Below are positions 1 to 13,000 of a DNA stretch of 64,000 nucleotides, piece after piece. A program made the position numbers and the translations under genes. The notes beneath the pieces are model-generated. The model was not told where the DNA came from, ran no database searches, and saw only the letters and a list, made by a program, of their open reading frames with translations. How positions within the stretch are numbered: position 1 is the stretch's first letter; each line of letters opens with the position of its first letter. Origin of the DNA: Nomia melanderi (taxonomy: Eukaryota > Arthropoda > Insecta > Hymenoptera > Halictidae); contig NC_135000.1 of NCBI RefSeq assembly GCF_051020985.1, positions 9,686,501 to 9,750,500 on the forward strand, written 5' to 3'.

Positions 1-1195
1 CCTCCGTGTCATTTGTTCAGCAGCGCCTTCGGTGTCATTAACTGAGTGGCTCGGGATAATAGTGGTCCGAGTCGAACTGTTCCCGAGTTCTCGAGGAAAG
101 AAGCTTTTGTGAAATATCTTTTGATTGATTCACCATTATTAATATAGCACCGGTGATGATGCTAGTCATGAGTAATCGTTAGTGTTGGCTATTGTATCAT
201 TGCGACAGTGTGATATTGTGATATCGCAATATTACAATACCACGATATTACCAGTAACATCAATCGGTAATACTCGCTGACATTAATAACCGATACATTA
301 TTAAAGTATCGTGACACCGCAATATTAATATTAATTCATACCGATCACCGGCAACCGCCAACATTATCAATCGTAGCATCCCCATCTGTTCAATTCGAAA
401 ATCAAAGTTCACGAAATCTATTTGCCCCGAGACCTCGACGAAAAGAACAGCCAACGAAACCACCGTCAACCCCATGCACCTCAACTCCGAGACAATGTTC
501 TGTACACACCCGTTTCGCTCTCACCTGTTCGACCACTTTCTTCACCCCGTGTGTCTCTTCTCTATACCATACTCGTTCTATATCTGTTCCTTCGTTTGTT
601 TATGTATTTTTTTTTCTCTCTCTCTTATATACATATATATCTATATTCTTCAATCTTCTTATCCGTCTCCGTCACTTATTCTCGATCGAACGAAAGAACC
701 TCGGACACGAAAGATCGATCGATCGCGGCCGGGCAAAGGAAACGATCACAGAAACACGAAAACACTCGCATCCAGTCCGACAGAACCGGATCTACCGTCT
801 CCCACACGTAAAAAAAAAGAAAAAGAAACGCGTATGAATACTCCGTGTTTGATACAAATTTATTATTATTATACTACTATATATTATATTGTGCGTAGAG
901 CAGCCGTAGATAGACACCTCTCTTCGTTCTCTTGATTTTTTTTCTCTCCCGAACACCAACGTTTTTTACCTTATGTATACTTCTAGCTATTCAATTGCAG
1001 GTAGACAATTTAATTAGAGGCATTAATTAATATATCACGTGTTCCACGCGTGAACGGTTCCGCTATTACCGATATAGATAGTGAGTACTTTGTGCAACCA
1101 GTCGCTGAACGTTCGTTCAAGATCTCACGTTGTTTTTTTCTCTTTTTTTTCATATTTTTCTATCGAGATCGCGCCGCGGAGCTTCTTTCCGAGTG

Positions 1196-1560
1196 TTAAC
1201 CCTTTCAGGACGAACGTTTTCGTTCTCAAGACAGACCTTTGTATCCTGGATACAAAGTTGCCAACGTACAGTTCAGTGTTCGTTTCTGATATTAATTTTT
1301 CATTAAAAGGAAGCTTCCTTAAGAAACAAGGAACCTTTCAACCTTTCTCTATACGACGTTCGTCAGGCTTCCAGAAGTCCTCCCACGGAAACCTGAATCG
1401 TCCATCGAAATATAAAATATTCTAAAGCGACGAGCCGTGTTTCGATGTTATTTGAATAATTCAATTGAAACAGCTTCCCGTTTTGTAGACGTCGGAGCTT
1501 AAGTTCCATTGAATTTGAATAAATAATTCATGACCGCTGCATTCGACTGCGAAGGGTTAA
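1196..1560. mobile_element. TTAA-flanked MITE, CCCTTT-type ends
   Basis: Starts TTAACCCTTTCAGGACGAAC and ends GCGAAGGGTTAA, so the ends are inverted repeats bounded by TTAA. GAACG-TTTT-CGTTC (1212-1225) forms a short hairpin 16 bp inside the left end. There is no coding capacity. TTAA plus a CCYT terminus is typical of piggyBac-type non-autonomous elements. Confidence 0.6.
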
Positions 1561-2769
1561 GGAAACGAGGGATCGCGTTCGAAGATTCTTTCGAAGGAAT
1601 AACATCGGCGGTCTATACGGATTTCGTTTAAAAGGAAACTTATCGGAAAAAGTTTAAGAAATATGGAGGCTCCGCGGTGTTTGTGCTTCGCCGTTTACCT
1701 TTTCTGTTCCCCCCGTTTCGATTTCGTTTCCCGATTGAACGCCGCCACGTGACATTCTGCAACGACTGGTGCCCTTTGCTGCACTTGTGCCGGTCCGACC
1801 TCCTCAAGCCGCCATTTTGTCGGCGCTCGAGACCGGGCGTCGCCGAACAGTTTCTCGGCTCGTTCCCCATGAAATTCTCGCGTTTCTGGAATTCCGGTAT
1901 TTTTCGTTGATCCCTCGATGAACGATTCCCGTGGAATTGCTAATTTTTCAATGGGATGTACTGCTATTGGGTTATTGATCCGTGAATCGAACATTACGCG
2001 TTTGAACTCGTTCCAGAATTTCGTATTATCGAACGATCAACTTTCGAGTCGAATAATTACATTTCAAATTGAATATCAAACAGAGATTTTTCGGCGACTC
2101 CCCCCGGTCCTAAATAGAATATTCGGAAAATCCTAGAGTTGTTCGAGACACTTCGCGTCTCGGATACTTCGCCATCGATTACGAATCGCGGCGTTTGGCT
2201 AAGAACATTGGCGATATCGATTCTTTCCAATACGAACACCCGTCCACCGTAATTACAGCACCGTCGTGCCGTACCGTTTCTTACAGTTACACCACAGCTT
2301 ATGTAACATATTCGCTTTTATAACAACATACGAGTATCTTGTACACGTTCGCCTATTTGTTTACTGTCTGAATACGAGACACATGTGTTTGTATAAGTGG
2401 AACAGACACGCCGATCTTGCAGAATGTGACTGTACAAGCTTCGAGTGACAGTTGTCCTCGCTGTCCACCCGACGTACCTGCTTAATTGCTGACCACGAAG
2501 CGTCTTTCTGTCCATTTCGCCCAGATCCCCTTTCAGCGTGCTCGGATTTCAGTTGGATTCCACGATCGTGCATCGAGAAACGACCTTAAACAACGTTTCC
2601 AATGGAATTTAACGAACGTAAATGAGCCACTCATCGGACAAATCGATTAACTCCGGGAAACAAAGAGTAGAGAAAAGTGGCGCGATAGTTGTATATTCAC
2701 ATTGGAGATTTCCCTTTAAATGGGAATTAATTTCTAGCTTTCTATTTCAATTTCTATCTCGAACAACAG

Positions 2770-3128
2770 TCTTACCTAGAGCTAGTAATCTTCCATGATT
2801 CAAGACGTCAAATAGTCAAACGTTCTTTCAAACAACAATGTCACCTTGAACCATCAATCTTCTACAATTTCCATCGAAATTTTGCAACGTTCAATGTGAC
2901 CTCGTTATTCCTCTTCGAATTTCTGTTCGAAATAATTCCATCTCGATCTATCAATCTCCCATAATTCGCATCGAAATGTTGCAACGTTCGAAGTTACTTT
3001 ATCATTCCCCTTCTATCCTCTACTATAATTTTCAAACAGCAGTTTTATCTTGTACCATCGATCACCTACAATTTCTATCGAAACTCTGCAACGTTGAAAA
3101 TTTCAAACAGCAATCTCACCTTGAACCA
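2770..3128. repeat. Imperfect tandem repeat, about 100 bp unit
   Basis: Phrases such as ACCATCAATCTTCTACAATT, ATCGAAATTTTGCAACGTTC and TCAAACAACAATGTCACCTT recur three to four times with substitutions. Units are roughly 90-110 bp. No coding potential is seen. Confidence 0.6.
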
Positions 3129-4026
3129 TGGCGGGTAACCACGAAGCGAAACCACGTTACTCGACACTCCCGGCCCGTTCGAAGACAAACGATACTCATC
3201 GAACGAAGAAAGACAATTACGACAATCAGCCTTTTCTCATCAATAAGAAGGAAGCCTCGCCATTAGCGACAGTTACGCAACCATGTTTCTCGGCCTGGAT
3301 GCATACATATAAATCGCGCGAGGCCGCCGGCCGTCCTTTAAACAGGATTTGAATCGCAACTCTATTCACCCGCAAGGAATAACCGTTTCCAAGCCGATGA
3401 ATAATATCGCGATTACCGAACGGGGACACAATTCCGCCGCGGAATTACCGTTTAAAGTATTCAAATCCGTATTCGGGCTGGCATCGAGCCCATTACGCAA
3501 CCTAAACACGCGTTTTCGAATCGGACACGTTACGCGAATCTTCGTCCGACGACCCGTTTCTCGACGGACAATCGAATCCAGTTGAAACGAATCGCCGATG
3601 GAAGGGTTACCGATATGCACATTGAATATTCTCAACCGGCAAACGAATTTATTCTATTCCTTTGCTTTCAATTATTTCACTTTCGATAGGAATTTTTGCA
3701 AATAGGTGTGTCTCGCGTGAATCAAGGGGTTGTATTATTCGATTCCTGAATCAATTCCTGATTGCTCGATTCCATTCGATTCCTAAACAAGCTAAGATTA
3801 ATTTCATTCGATCCCCAAAGAACGCTCTGGAAAAACACGAGAAGGAGTCGATTCCCGGTTGAAAAATCGACGAGTCCCGTCGAATTCCTGGAGGAAGCTC
3901 GGTTTTCATTAGACGGAGGACGCTTCGCGTGCGGCGAGTGATATATAAATACACCCGGTCCCCAATTCCCAACCGTCGATCTGAATCGCGGCGATACTTT
4001 AGGCCGGCGGATTGTCTCGGTTGCAG

Positions 4027-7000
4027 CATCCTAGGGATGTACCTGTTCGGGGGTAAGTTTTGCATGTGGGTGGACCGGAGTCGGCCCTGCACCTGTGCCG
4101 AGGTGGTCTCGCGGCACCCGATGTGTCGCTGTGACCGCAAACATTTCAACGACATCGTCTGGGCACTTGTCACGGTCTTTCAGGTACCACTGTTCCTCCC
4201 TCTTACACCTGAAAAAAGAAAAAAGAAAAAAAAAAGAAAACAAAATAATTAATAATCGAGCGAATCGAAAGATCGATACGATACATTAATGTGACACACT
4301 GTATAATGCACTAAATAGAAATAACGAGCACCAAGGTATTTTTCTCTTCTTTCCACCGTATCTCTGTGATTCTATGTCTATATCTGTGCCTGTACCTATA
4401 TCGCCTATATCTGTATAACTATGTTTCTAGGGTGGCTCCCGGAGAGATGGCCGTTTCCATTATTTTCAAATGATTCCTGATTCTCATTCTTGTCGATTGG
4501 TTTCCCTGGCCAATAGGGAAATTAGACGTTCAAAATTTGAAACGGCAACGTACAGCGATGTACATGCTCGAGTAATTCGAATAGAATTGTAATTAGAAAA
4601 TTCATTTTCTTATCGATACTACTGCAATCTGTGAAATACGAGAATTTGATTTGCGAATGAACGTGTCCCACTTTACATGCTGTGAATTATTCTTCTATAA
4701 ATTTGCTTTTATAAATGTATGCTTTTAAAATATATATATATGTTATTTGGTTCTTTTTATTAAGCATCAATGATAACGACGATGTGGTAGTTCTTTGGAA
4801 TAAACTGGGCCATCTCTACTCGATTTGCCCTACATCTGTATCTATGCACCTGTATTCATATCTATGTCTCTATCTCTGTTGCCTTGCATCCGTTACGTAT
4901 GTCTACATTCTATATTCACTTTTCTGTATCTTTCTGTGCTCCTTCGTCGGTGATTCGTGTCTACAGGGTGTTCAGATGGAAACGTTGATTTTCTTTCTGC
5001 GAAAAGAGGGGAGGTTCGCATGCGTTCGCCTCGTTTTCATTTCGATTCATTCTCTCCTCGAATATTTCCCATCATTACTCGTCGATGTTCCTTTAATCGT
5101 TTCTCCCGATCGTTCCGTTAACCGTCACCGGTCACTCGCGTTGAACACCCTGTAGCTTGCATTTCTATATTCGCGTTTCCGAGGAACAAGAGTGTCTATC
5201 GAGTGCCCATTTTTTCTTGTAACGCGCGACGTTCCGATTCGTAACCTGTCACGTTCCCGATATTTCCTGTTCGATTTCGTTGCTAACTGTTAGACGAAAA
5301 GAGATCCAACGTTGAGTTATTCGAATCTGTTCGATATCTGTTTGGAAGTTTCAGCTGAATCGAACTTATTTTTTGGATTACTCGCAGTTCGAAATATTAG
5401 GAATTTAAACTACGCGAAACCGAGGCTGTTCAAAGTTCAATCGACGCGAACGCATCGAGCAATGAAACTTCCAATCCATCGAGTTCAAAGGATTCGAAAC
5501 GTCGAAACTTTTCCGATGAAACCGATGTACGGTAATCGTTCTGACTCTCCGAACGCGTTCCTCAGACTCGAATTATCTTTCACACTTCTACCGCGAACCG
5601 TTTATTTAACGTTACGGGAAAAATGGGTCACGCAATTGCATTTCAATCTCCGTTATTCGTACCAATGGACAAACATTCTCTCGCTTCTCTCGCTCTGTCC
5701 TGTTTCCGATTCTTTGTGATCTCTCGCCTCTATTTTCATCTATTTTTCTCTCTTCCCATTTTTCACTTTCTCTTCTCTCCTCCTTTTCTCTCCCTCTCTC
5801 TCTCTCTCTCTTTCTATCTCTGTCTCTATTTCTCTCTCTCTTCTATTCTTTTCTATTCTCTTGTATTCTCTCGTTCACTCTCACTCTGCGTATATATGGC
5901 TTCGACGGAGCGTCACGACAAGATTATCAACGCGCTGACGAGTTTCTCTCTCTTTTTCAAATTGCAAGCTTCTCGTGTCTCTATCAAAGTCAAGGATTAA
6001 ATTGAATTTAACACTTTGACCGGCAGGAATTCGGATGACAGAACTTTCCGCGCGGATTTAATAACGACCCCTTTGCGCTCGAGGAATGCGCTATAAATAC
6101 ACAGTTTTTCTTTCCAATGAAACGTCACTGGTCGAAATTGATTTAAAGGGGAATTCTTTGAACGTGTCGCGTAACGTATTCTATGATTAGCGCGTGAAAA
6201 ATCAGCAAAGAAAGTGTCATCGAATCTCCGTACGGAATCACGATCGACGTTCGAAAGGAAAGAGACAAATTCGAGAGAGCAATCGGTGAATCATTCGCAG
6301 CTCAAGTTCGGATATAATGAAACCAAAGAAAGGAACGGGTTTCACGGAAATTCGAACGAGAGAAACGAACTTCGGCTGCGAACAGAGAGAAATTCCAGGC
6401 GTCCGCTAGGAAAAAGAAAGAAACAGCACGCACCGCGAGGCGAATAATGATCGGCACTCTCTTGATCTCGAATGCAAATTATTAAGTCACCCTATGGCTA
6501 ACGTCGTTCCCTTATATCGATGCAATTATATGGAATTATTAAGGGTTAACCCTTTGCGAACGAGACCCGTCCGAACCTTCAAAAACTGTCCAGGAAAAAC
6601 CGAATTCTCCACGGAAAAGAACAAACCACCCGTCGATCTCTCACGATTTCAACAATGAACTCCTTACTTCGCGTTCCCACGCGAATGCTCGAAGCTCGCA
6701 GCATTCGACGGCAAAGGGTTAACTTCTGAAAAATTAACTTTCGTCAATTTCACCCTGTTGTTCGATGAATTTTCTACTTCTATGATTGTGCATCTAATTC
6801 TTCTAACGCTATTAAAGAAGTAGCTGTTAACCCTTCGCGAACGAAGCTTCTTGAAATATATAGAACCCTCGGTAAAGACAAATTATACATCGATCGCTTG
6901 TACAACAAATCCGGAAATTACGTGCCGATCCCTTGCCGTTCAACCAATCAAGTCATTCGTCCGCTTGCTCCTCGAAATATGAAAATTTCGTCCCGCCGAG

Positions 7001-10000
7001 ATATCGAGACTCGTCCGCAAAGGGTCGAAGATCAAGACGTTGCTAATGGGGATGAGATAATGGCTTGAATCGACGATTGAAAAGAAAGATCGTTCGTCTC
7101 GTGAGAAACTGTTGAATCCGTCGCCGCGTTGCCCGCGTGGTTTACAGCCGTTCCTATTTCCGTTCTTTGCGGCGTGTAGATCCTGACGCAGGAGGACTGG
7201 AACGTGGTCCTGTTCAACGGGATGCAGAAGACGTCCCATTGGGCCGCGCTCTACTTCGTCGCGCTGATGACTTTCGGCAATTACGTGCTGTTCAACCTGC
7301 TGGTCGCCATTCTCGTCGAGGGATTCTCATCGGAGGTGAGCTTTGCGCTTTCCAACGAACTGTCAAGCTTTCTTCCTGCTTTCTACTAGATCGTCGACGA
7401 CACCACGTTCACGGAACGCGTCGACTCGACGCGCACTCGATTTTATCAATATTCGGTGCACGTTCGAGTCGATTTTTATGTATTCGGTTACAGGGATATC
7501 AACGATCTATCTAATGATAGAATAAATGTCCGTGAGCCTAGTGTCAATGATATACAAGTATTACATATATAGTAACCAATAGAAATTGCAGGGCAAGGTG
7601 TTGACGTCTGTTGCTTTTCACAGAGGAACGAGAGGAGAGAACGCGAGCAGAGGGAAATGGCGCGGCTCGCGGCGAAAGAAGTGGGAATGGGGAGCGACGA
7701 TGGATCTTCTAGGATATCTAGATCGCACTCGATCACGGATAGCGATACTTACACTCAGGTGATTCGATGAGAACGCTAAGGCCCGCCTAATTGATACACT
7801 GGTCTGTGCAATCGTGCGTTTATTAACCCTTCGCGGACGAAGATTCTTTGAAATGTAGAAAACCTTCGACGGATGAAGCTAAATTATATATTGGTTGCTT
7901 AAATAATAGTAAAAACAGAAACTACATGCTAATCTCTTGCTGTCCAAGTAATTCAATCATTCGCTTGCGACTCGGGCTTCCAAATATGAACGTTTCGTCT
8001 CGAAATGTCGACGTTCGTCCGCAAAGGGTTAAAATTTCAATGATATTGGTAACCGGACGATTGGGAACTGAACTATTACCGAATATTCGAATCTAATGTT
8101 ACCGCGTGCTATCGCAAATAGTTGATCGTCGAATTTAATGTTGTAAATAGTTAATCGTCGAATTGAATATCCTGAAATAGTTAATTCCCGAGCATCGGGG
8201 GAATGAAAAGGATTGAGAATCCAGATTCTAGTGTATCAATCGTTGCGCGTTTGTTCGAGGCACAGAGCATCAGGGCCCGCGACTAATTACTCTGTAATTA
8301 CGCCGTTCCATGGAGCCGTGTGTTTTGTTCGATCCCCGGCGCACCCCCGGCGCAATGACTTGTTGCAGGCTGCAGTCGTGTTCAAGGCCACTTAGCCAAT
8401 TAATGCGTCGCGCACAGGCTATCTAGATTGCTCTTACGCGTTGCCTGCCATTGGACAATCTCTGCGCCCGTGCTGAATCGTTAATTGTATTGTTAAACAA
8501 CCCCGCTATTTTTAGTCGCGATGCCCGTGCGTCCTTCCGAATTCCTTCGCTGCCTTCGCGTGACACCACCAGCGAAATAGTTAACCCTTAGCAGAGTCCT
8601 GTGTCGAGTCAGACTCGACATTCTATTTTATCGCACCCTCTACATGTTTTAACCTTTGGCACTCCAGATGATTTTGTAATCTAACGTCTCTTAGGTTTCT
8701 TTATTTTCCGTCTTAATAAAAAATTTCGTATAGAAGATCCAGTGATCTTACGATAGTTCTTCTAAATTTATTCATTAGAATATTTAATAGCATAAATGCT
8801 GTCATAGCGAAGCCTATAGAGTGCAAAGGGTTAACAAGTTTCTCTAAATTTATTTGTATCGTCATGATTATACCATTTAAAGGTAACATTTCAATGACTC
8901 CGAAACATTCTTGAATAAATAAACAGAGCGTATTAACCGTTTGCGGACGAAGATTCTTTGAAACGTACAAAACCTTCAAGAAACAAAAATAAATTATATA
9001 TCAGTTGCTTAATTAATAGAAAAAAGTAATTAAATCATTTGTCTACCACTTATGAACGTTTCGTCTCGTCGAAACGTCGACGTTCGTCCGCAAAGGGTTA
9101 ATCTGTAACCGAATAAACTAACGTGAACCTCGAACCGAGCGACTAAGAGCACTCCGGACCGCAAAGGGTTAACGTGTCCGCCGTGAGAAGCACTGAAATG
9201 AATTTGCTCTTAGGACCGGAAGAACTCCTGGCAGAGCTGCGAGGAGCTGCGCAAGTACAAGGACAACAACAGCAGGGAGAAGCAGAACACCGTGTGGAGG
9301 CATCAGATCGACGAGCCGAAGTGCAACATCCAGAAGGAGAATAAGATGCTCGGGGGCGCGGGACAGCCGCCGATAATCACCCACACAGCGGCCACGCCGC
9401 AGGACTCGCCGAACACCACCCTGGACATTGGATATAGGGACTTGAACTGCCAGGCTGTTTACCCGACCGCGGCGTTGTCGATCGAATCTATTGACCGTTC
9501 AGGCGTACAGATATATATATATATAATATCTAACGTTCCTCTGTTGACACTGGAACCGTCGAACAGTGCAATCGACTCTTCTAGTTGCTTGTACGATTCA
9601 TAAACTAACTGAGGAGACGTGGATAATTAGTGTAACGCAGTAATTAACGCTGGAACTACCGAGCATTTCATACGATTTCTAACTGTTGAAATGCGATGAT
9701 TATTTTCGGTTGCTTCGAACGTTCTCGAGATCGGTTCGAATATTCGATGCTTTTGAGATGTTAATCGTGAAAGAGAAACAATCGGAACCGGTCGTTTCAG
9801 CTGGTAGTGTTGATAATAGTACAGTAAATGTGAAAGAGAACAGAAATGGGTAATTGTCAACTGTCTAGCGGTTCTAGTGTTCAAGGACTCTTAAGGTTAC
9901 CTCGTGGCTTCCGACTGACTCACGCGAGCGTTCCGATTGCAGAGCCAATGCAGCATTCCCTCCGGATTGCTGAAACTACCGGACGTTTCGAATAAAATAC

Positions 10001-13000
10001 CAACCAAGAACCTTATCGCCGGACAGTTTCCCCGGCGGATAAGCCTCGTCACGGCTGCCGTCAATCCTGTGTCGAGGGAAGCATCCAGTTCAAGGTGGAT
10101 TAATTTATTATAATCTTAGTATTCATTACCAGCAGTATTTATCATTGCTACTGTCGTGCATGGTAGAACTCAGGTAGAATCTAACATTCCCAATCTGTCG
10201 CAGCCCGCCACGGATACAAAGAGGATACTCGTGGAAATTGTCCAGACCTTCCCTGAGGAGGAAACGTTGGTCGCAAAGCGAGGACGAGCCCCTGGGAAGG
10301 GCAACCGTCTTGAACAACGGCCGGAGCGCGTTGCTCGGCTCGAACTCGGCGTTCAACGGCGGCTACCTGCACGGTTCGATAAGGAACGACACACAGTGCG
10401 ACACGCCGAATAATCGCACGGCCGTCCTAACCAGCAATAATCGTAGCCTCAGCCCTAATAACTCGATCGGAAGCCGCGGCTCCTCCATGCGACGATACAC
10501 AGCGACGCCTAATCAGGTCAATTGACAAGTTCGAAAGTGCAGCTCTCTCTCTCACTCTGAGAGCTTCGATGAAACTCAGTCTAAAGAACGAATTGTTGAA
10601 TATTACTTTCATTCGGTGTATCTTGTACCAACGCACTACCGAGCACTTGAACCGTCCTTTTAATATTTCTTTATAGAAGCTATAAGCGTATTTATCAGGA
10701 TTTGGTTTATATTTCAGTTCGGGTACTACTAAATCTCTTTGACAATGTCGCAGAGGAACATCTGTCGTCTTTTGAATAATCGCAATTGTCGTTTGAACCC
10801 GTCCGGTAGTTTTAGCGTGAATGTCCGTTGGATAAGCTGAAAGGTAGACGTTGTATCAACCGGTTGTATCGTTCTGCGTTGAAGATGCGTTGGATCGGCG
10901 ACCTGTCGCGAAGAAACTCGCTGCGGGGCTACGAGAACGTTCAGTCGCCGACAGGGAAGACGCTGCCGCTGGACGAGGTGCACGTGCAATGCGCCACCGC
11001 TCGTACAATCAATAATCTGTCGATGGAGACCGGTCCACTGCCCAGAATCAAGCAACTTCCCGATCAAGACGACGACAATCCGCGCACCGACGAGCAGGCG
11101 GCCCCTTTGAACGGCCACGGCAGCGCGAGCAGCATCGAGAGAATCAAGAAGATCTTCATGTTCTTCGAGCCGAAAGGTTGCCTTAAAGAACGCGACGATT
11201 ACTCGCTCTATCTTTTCCCGCCGAACAACAGGTGAGACCGCTGTTCTCACCTTTGAGATTCACCCTCGGGAAACCGAACGACACCGTGACCCGTCCGTCC
11301 GTTTGTCTTTAGGTTTCGAGTCTTCTGCCGGCAGCTGGTCGATCAGAAATGGTTCGACAACGTAGTCCTCTTCTTCATCGGTCTGAATTGCATCACTCTG
11401 GCGATGGAACGGCCGAACATACCGCCCGACAGCGGGGAAAGGCTTTTTTTATCAACGGCGAACTACATTTTTACTGGGGTGTTCGCCATCGAGATGTTCA
11501 TCAAGGTAAATTCGGTGGTTAGGTGAAAGGTGACAGGTGAATATTAACCCTTTGCGGTCCGAAGTGTTCTTGGCTTCTCATTTTGAGGTTCACGTCGACG
11601 TTAGTTCATTCGATTACAGCTTAATATGACGCTCTATTTATTCAAGAATATTGGGGGTCATTGAAATGTTACCTTTAAATGGTACAATTGTGATACAAAT
11701 AAATATAGAAGAAATTGTTAAAACATGTAGAGGTTGCAATAAAATAGAATGGCGAGTCTGCCTCAAGGACTGCTAAGGGTTAAGGTGTATACAATAGATA
11801 AACGAGTAGTAGCCAGTGAAATGAAAACGACAAAGATACTCAATGGTAATTAACCGTCGCAGGTCGTTGCATCCAGTATGCTGTACGGTTCGGACGCCTA
11901 CTTCACTTCCGGCTGGAACATCATGGACGGAGTCCTCGTGATCATCTCCATCATCGATTTATCAATGTCCCTACTTTCGTCTAGTAGTCCAAGGATATTT
12001 GGAATATTGAGGGTACGTCTGGAACGTTCGAGTCGTAAGCGACACTGCTGGAAAACACGTTTGACCATTGAAAGCTCTCTCTCTCTCTCCGCCCGCAGGT
12101 TTTTAGACTTTTAAGGTCGCTGAGGCCGTTACGCGTGATCAACCGAGCGCCCGGTTTGAAACTGGTTGTTCAGACACTGTTGTCTTCTTTACGACCTATC
12201 GGCAACATCGTTTTGATATGCTGTACTTTTTTCGTAATCTTCGGTATCTTGGGCGTGCAGCTCTTCAAGGGTGCCTTTTATTATTGCGAGGGGCCTGACA
12301 TTAAAAACGTGCGCAATAAGACGGACTGCCTAGCCGACAAACGGAACGTCTGGCTCAACAGGAAATACAACTTCGACGACCTCGGGAAGGCTTTGATGTC
12401 GTTGTTCGTGCTGTCGTCGCGTGACGGATGGGTGAACATCATGTACACCGGGCTGGACGCTGTCGGCGTTGACCAACAGGTATCCCCCTGTCGTCTCTGT
12501 GATCCTCGGTTCATCGTATTTTAACACGTTAAACGCCACGCCGGTCCCTAGGGACTTTAGGTTCATATTACACGACCGCGCGTGTCGGTCCTTACGCACT
12601 GATGTGAGACTAAATATTTTGCTTAGGCGGCATCGGTTTTTATTCACTCAAGGCTTGAAAAAAAAAGAATATAATATTTAAAAAAAGTTAATGTAGTTTA
12701 TTAAAACAGGGTAAACAGAGGTGTGGTTTGCTTTTACATTCATTGCAGAAGGTGCTAACTTTTTGTGTTAAATTCTTTGCCACCTTTGAACCTAATATTC
12801 GGGAGTTATTATTATAACATTGAGAAAACTCCGGTCTTCAAGCCGATATTTCGGCTCGTCCGTCAATGGTGACGGCCGCGTCTGGGCCTGAACGGAACGA
12901 CAAGCAAGTCGGGCTGGACACTTAACGTGTTAAATATAAACCATCGTCTTCTCTCGCTTCACAGCCCGTCGAGAACTACTCGGAATGGCGCCTGCTGTAC

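Larger units (their letters stand above)
1..4026. other. Non-coding stretch, probably intron of the calcium channel gene
   Basis: No exon of a recognisable gene is visible. The next exon (4027) starts in the third base of a codon in domain II of a Cav3 channel, so this stretch is probably an upstream intron of that gene; I found no domain I or domain II S1-S4 coding sequence here. It holds a pyrimidine-rich low-complexity tract (about 520-660), a TTAA-flanked element (1196-1560) and an imperfect tandem repeat (about 2770-3128). The open frames at 422-935 are low-complexity and have no family resemblance. Confidence 0.6.
4184..7179. other. Intron of the calcium channel gene
   Basis: A 3 kb intron between the pore-turret exon and the exon that starts with the domain II filter. 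It holds a CTACAGGGTG-ended MITE (4961-5156), a pyrimidine-rich CT tract (about 5760-5880) and two TTAA elements (6546-6722 and 6827-7027). I looked for a second, alternative turret exon and recognised none. Confidence 0.7.
8581..9172. mobile_element. Composite TTAA MITE holding two nested TTAA MITEs
   Basis: The outer element starts TTAACCCTTAGCAGAGTCCT and ends GGACCGCAAAGGGTTAA. It is interrupted at 8649-8834 and again at 8933-9101 by two other elements, each bounded by TTAA. Removing both leaves a sequence colinear with the reverse complement of 11544-11783, which has one TTAA at each of the two sites. A 9-bp-arm palindrome, TGTCGAGTCAGACTCGACA, sits at 8602-8620. Confidence 0.85.

Noticed and set aside
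422..935. Two overlapping plus-strand frames of 129 and 153 codons
   Set aside because: Pyrimidine-rich low-complexity DNA; the translations are Tyr/Ser/Leu-rich without a family match.
1..4026. Possible further calcium channel exons (domain II S1-S5 or an alternative turret)
   Set aside because: No stretch encodes the expected S4 Arg/Lys pattern or a turret with a CDRKNFD-like end.
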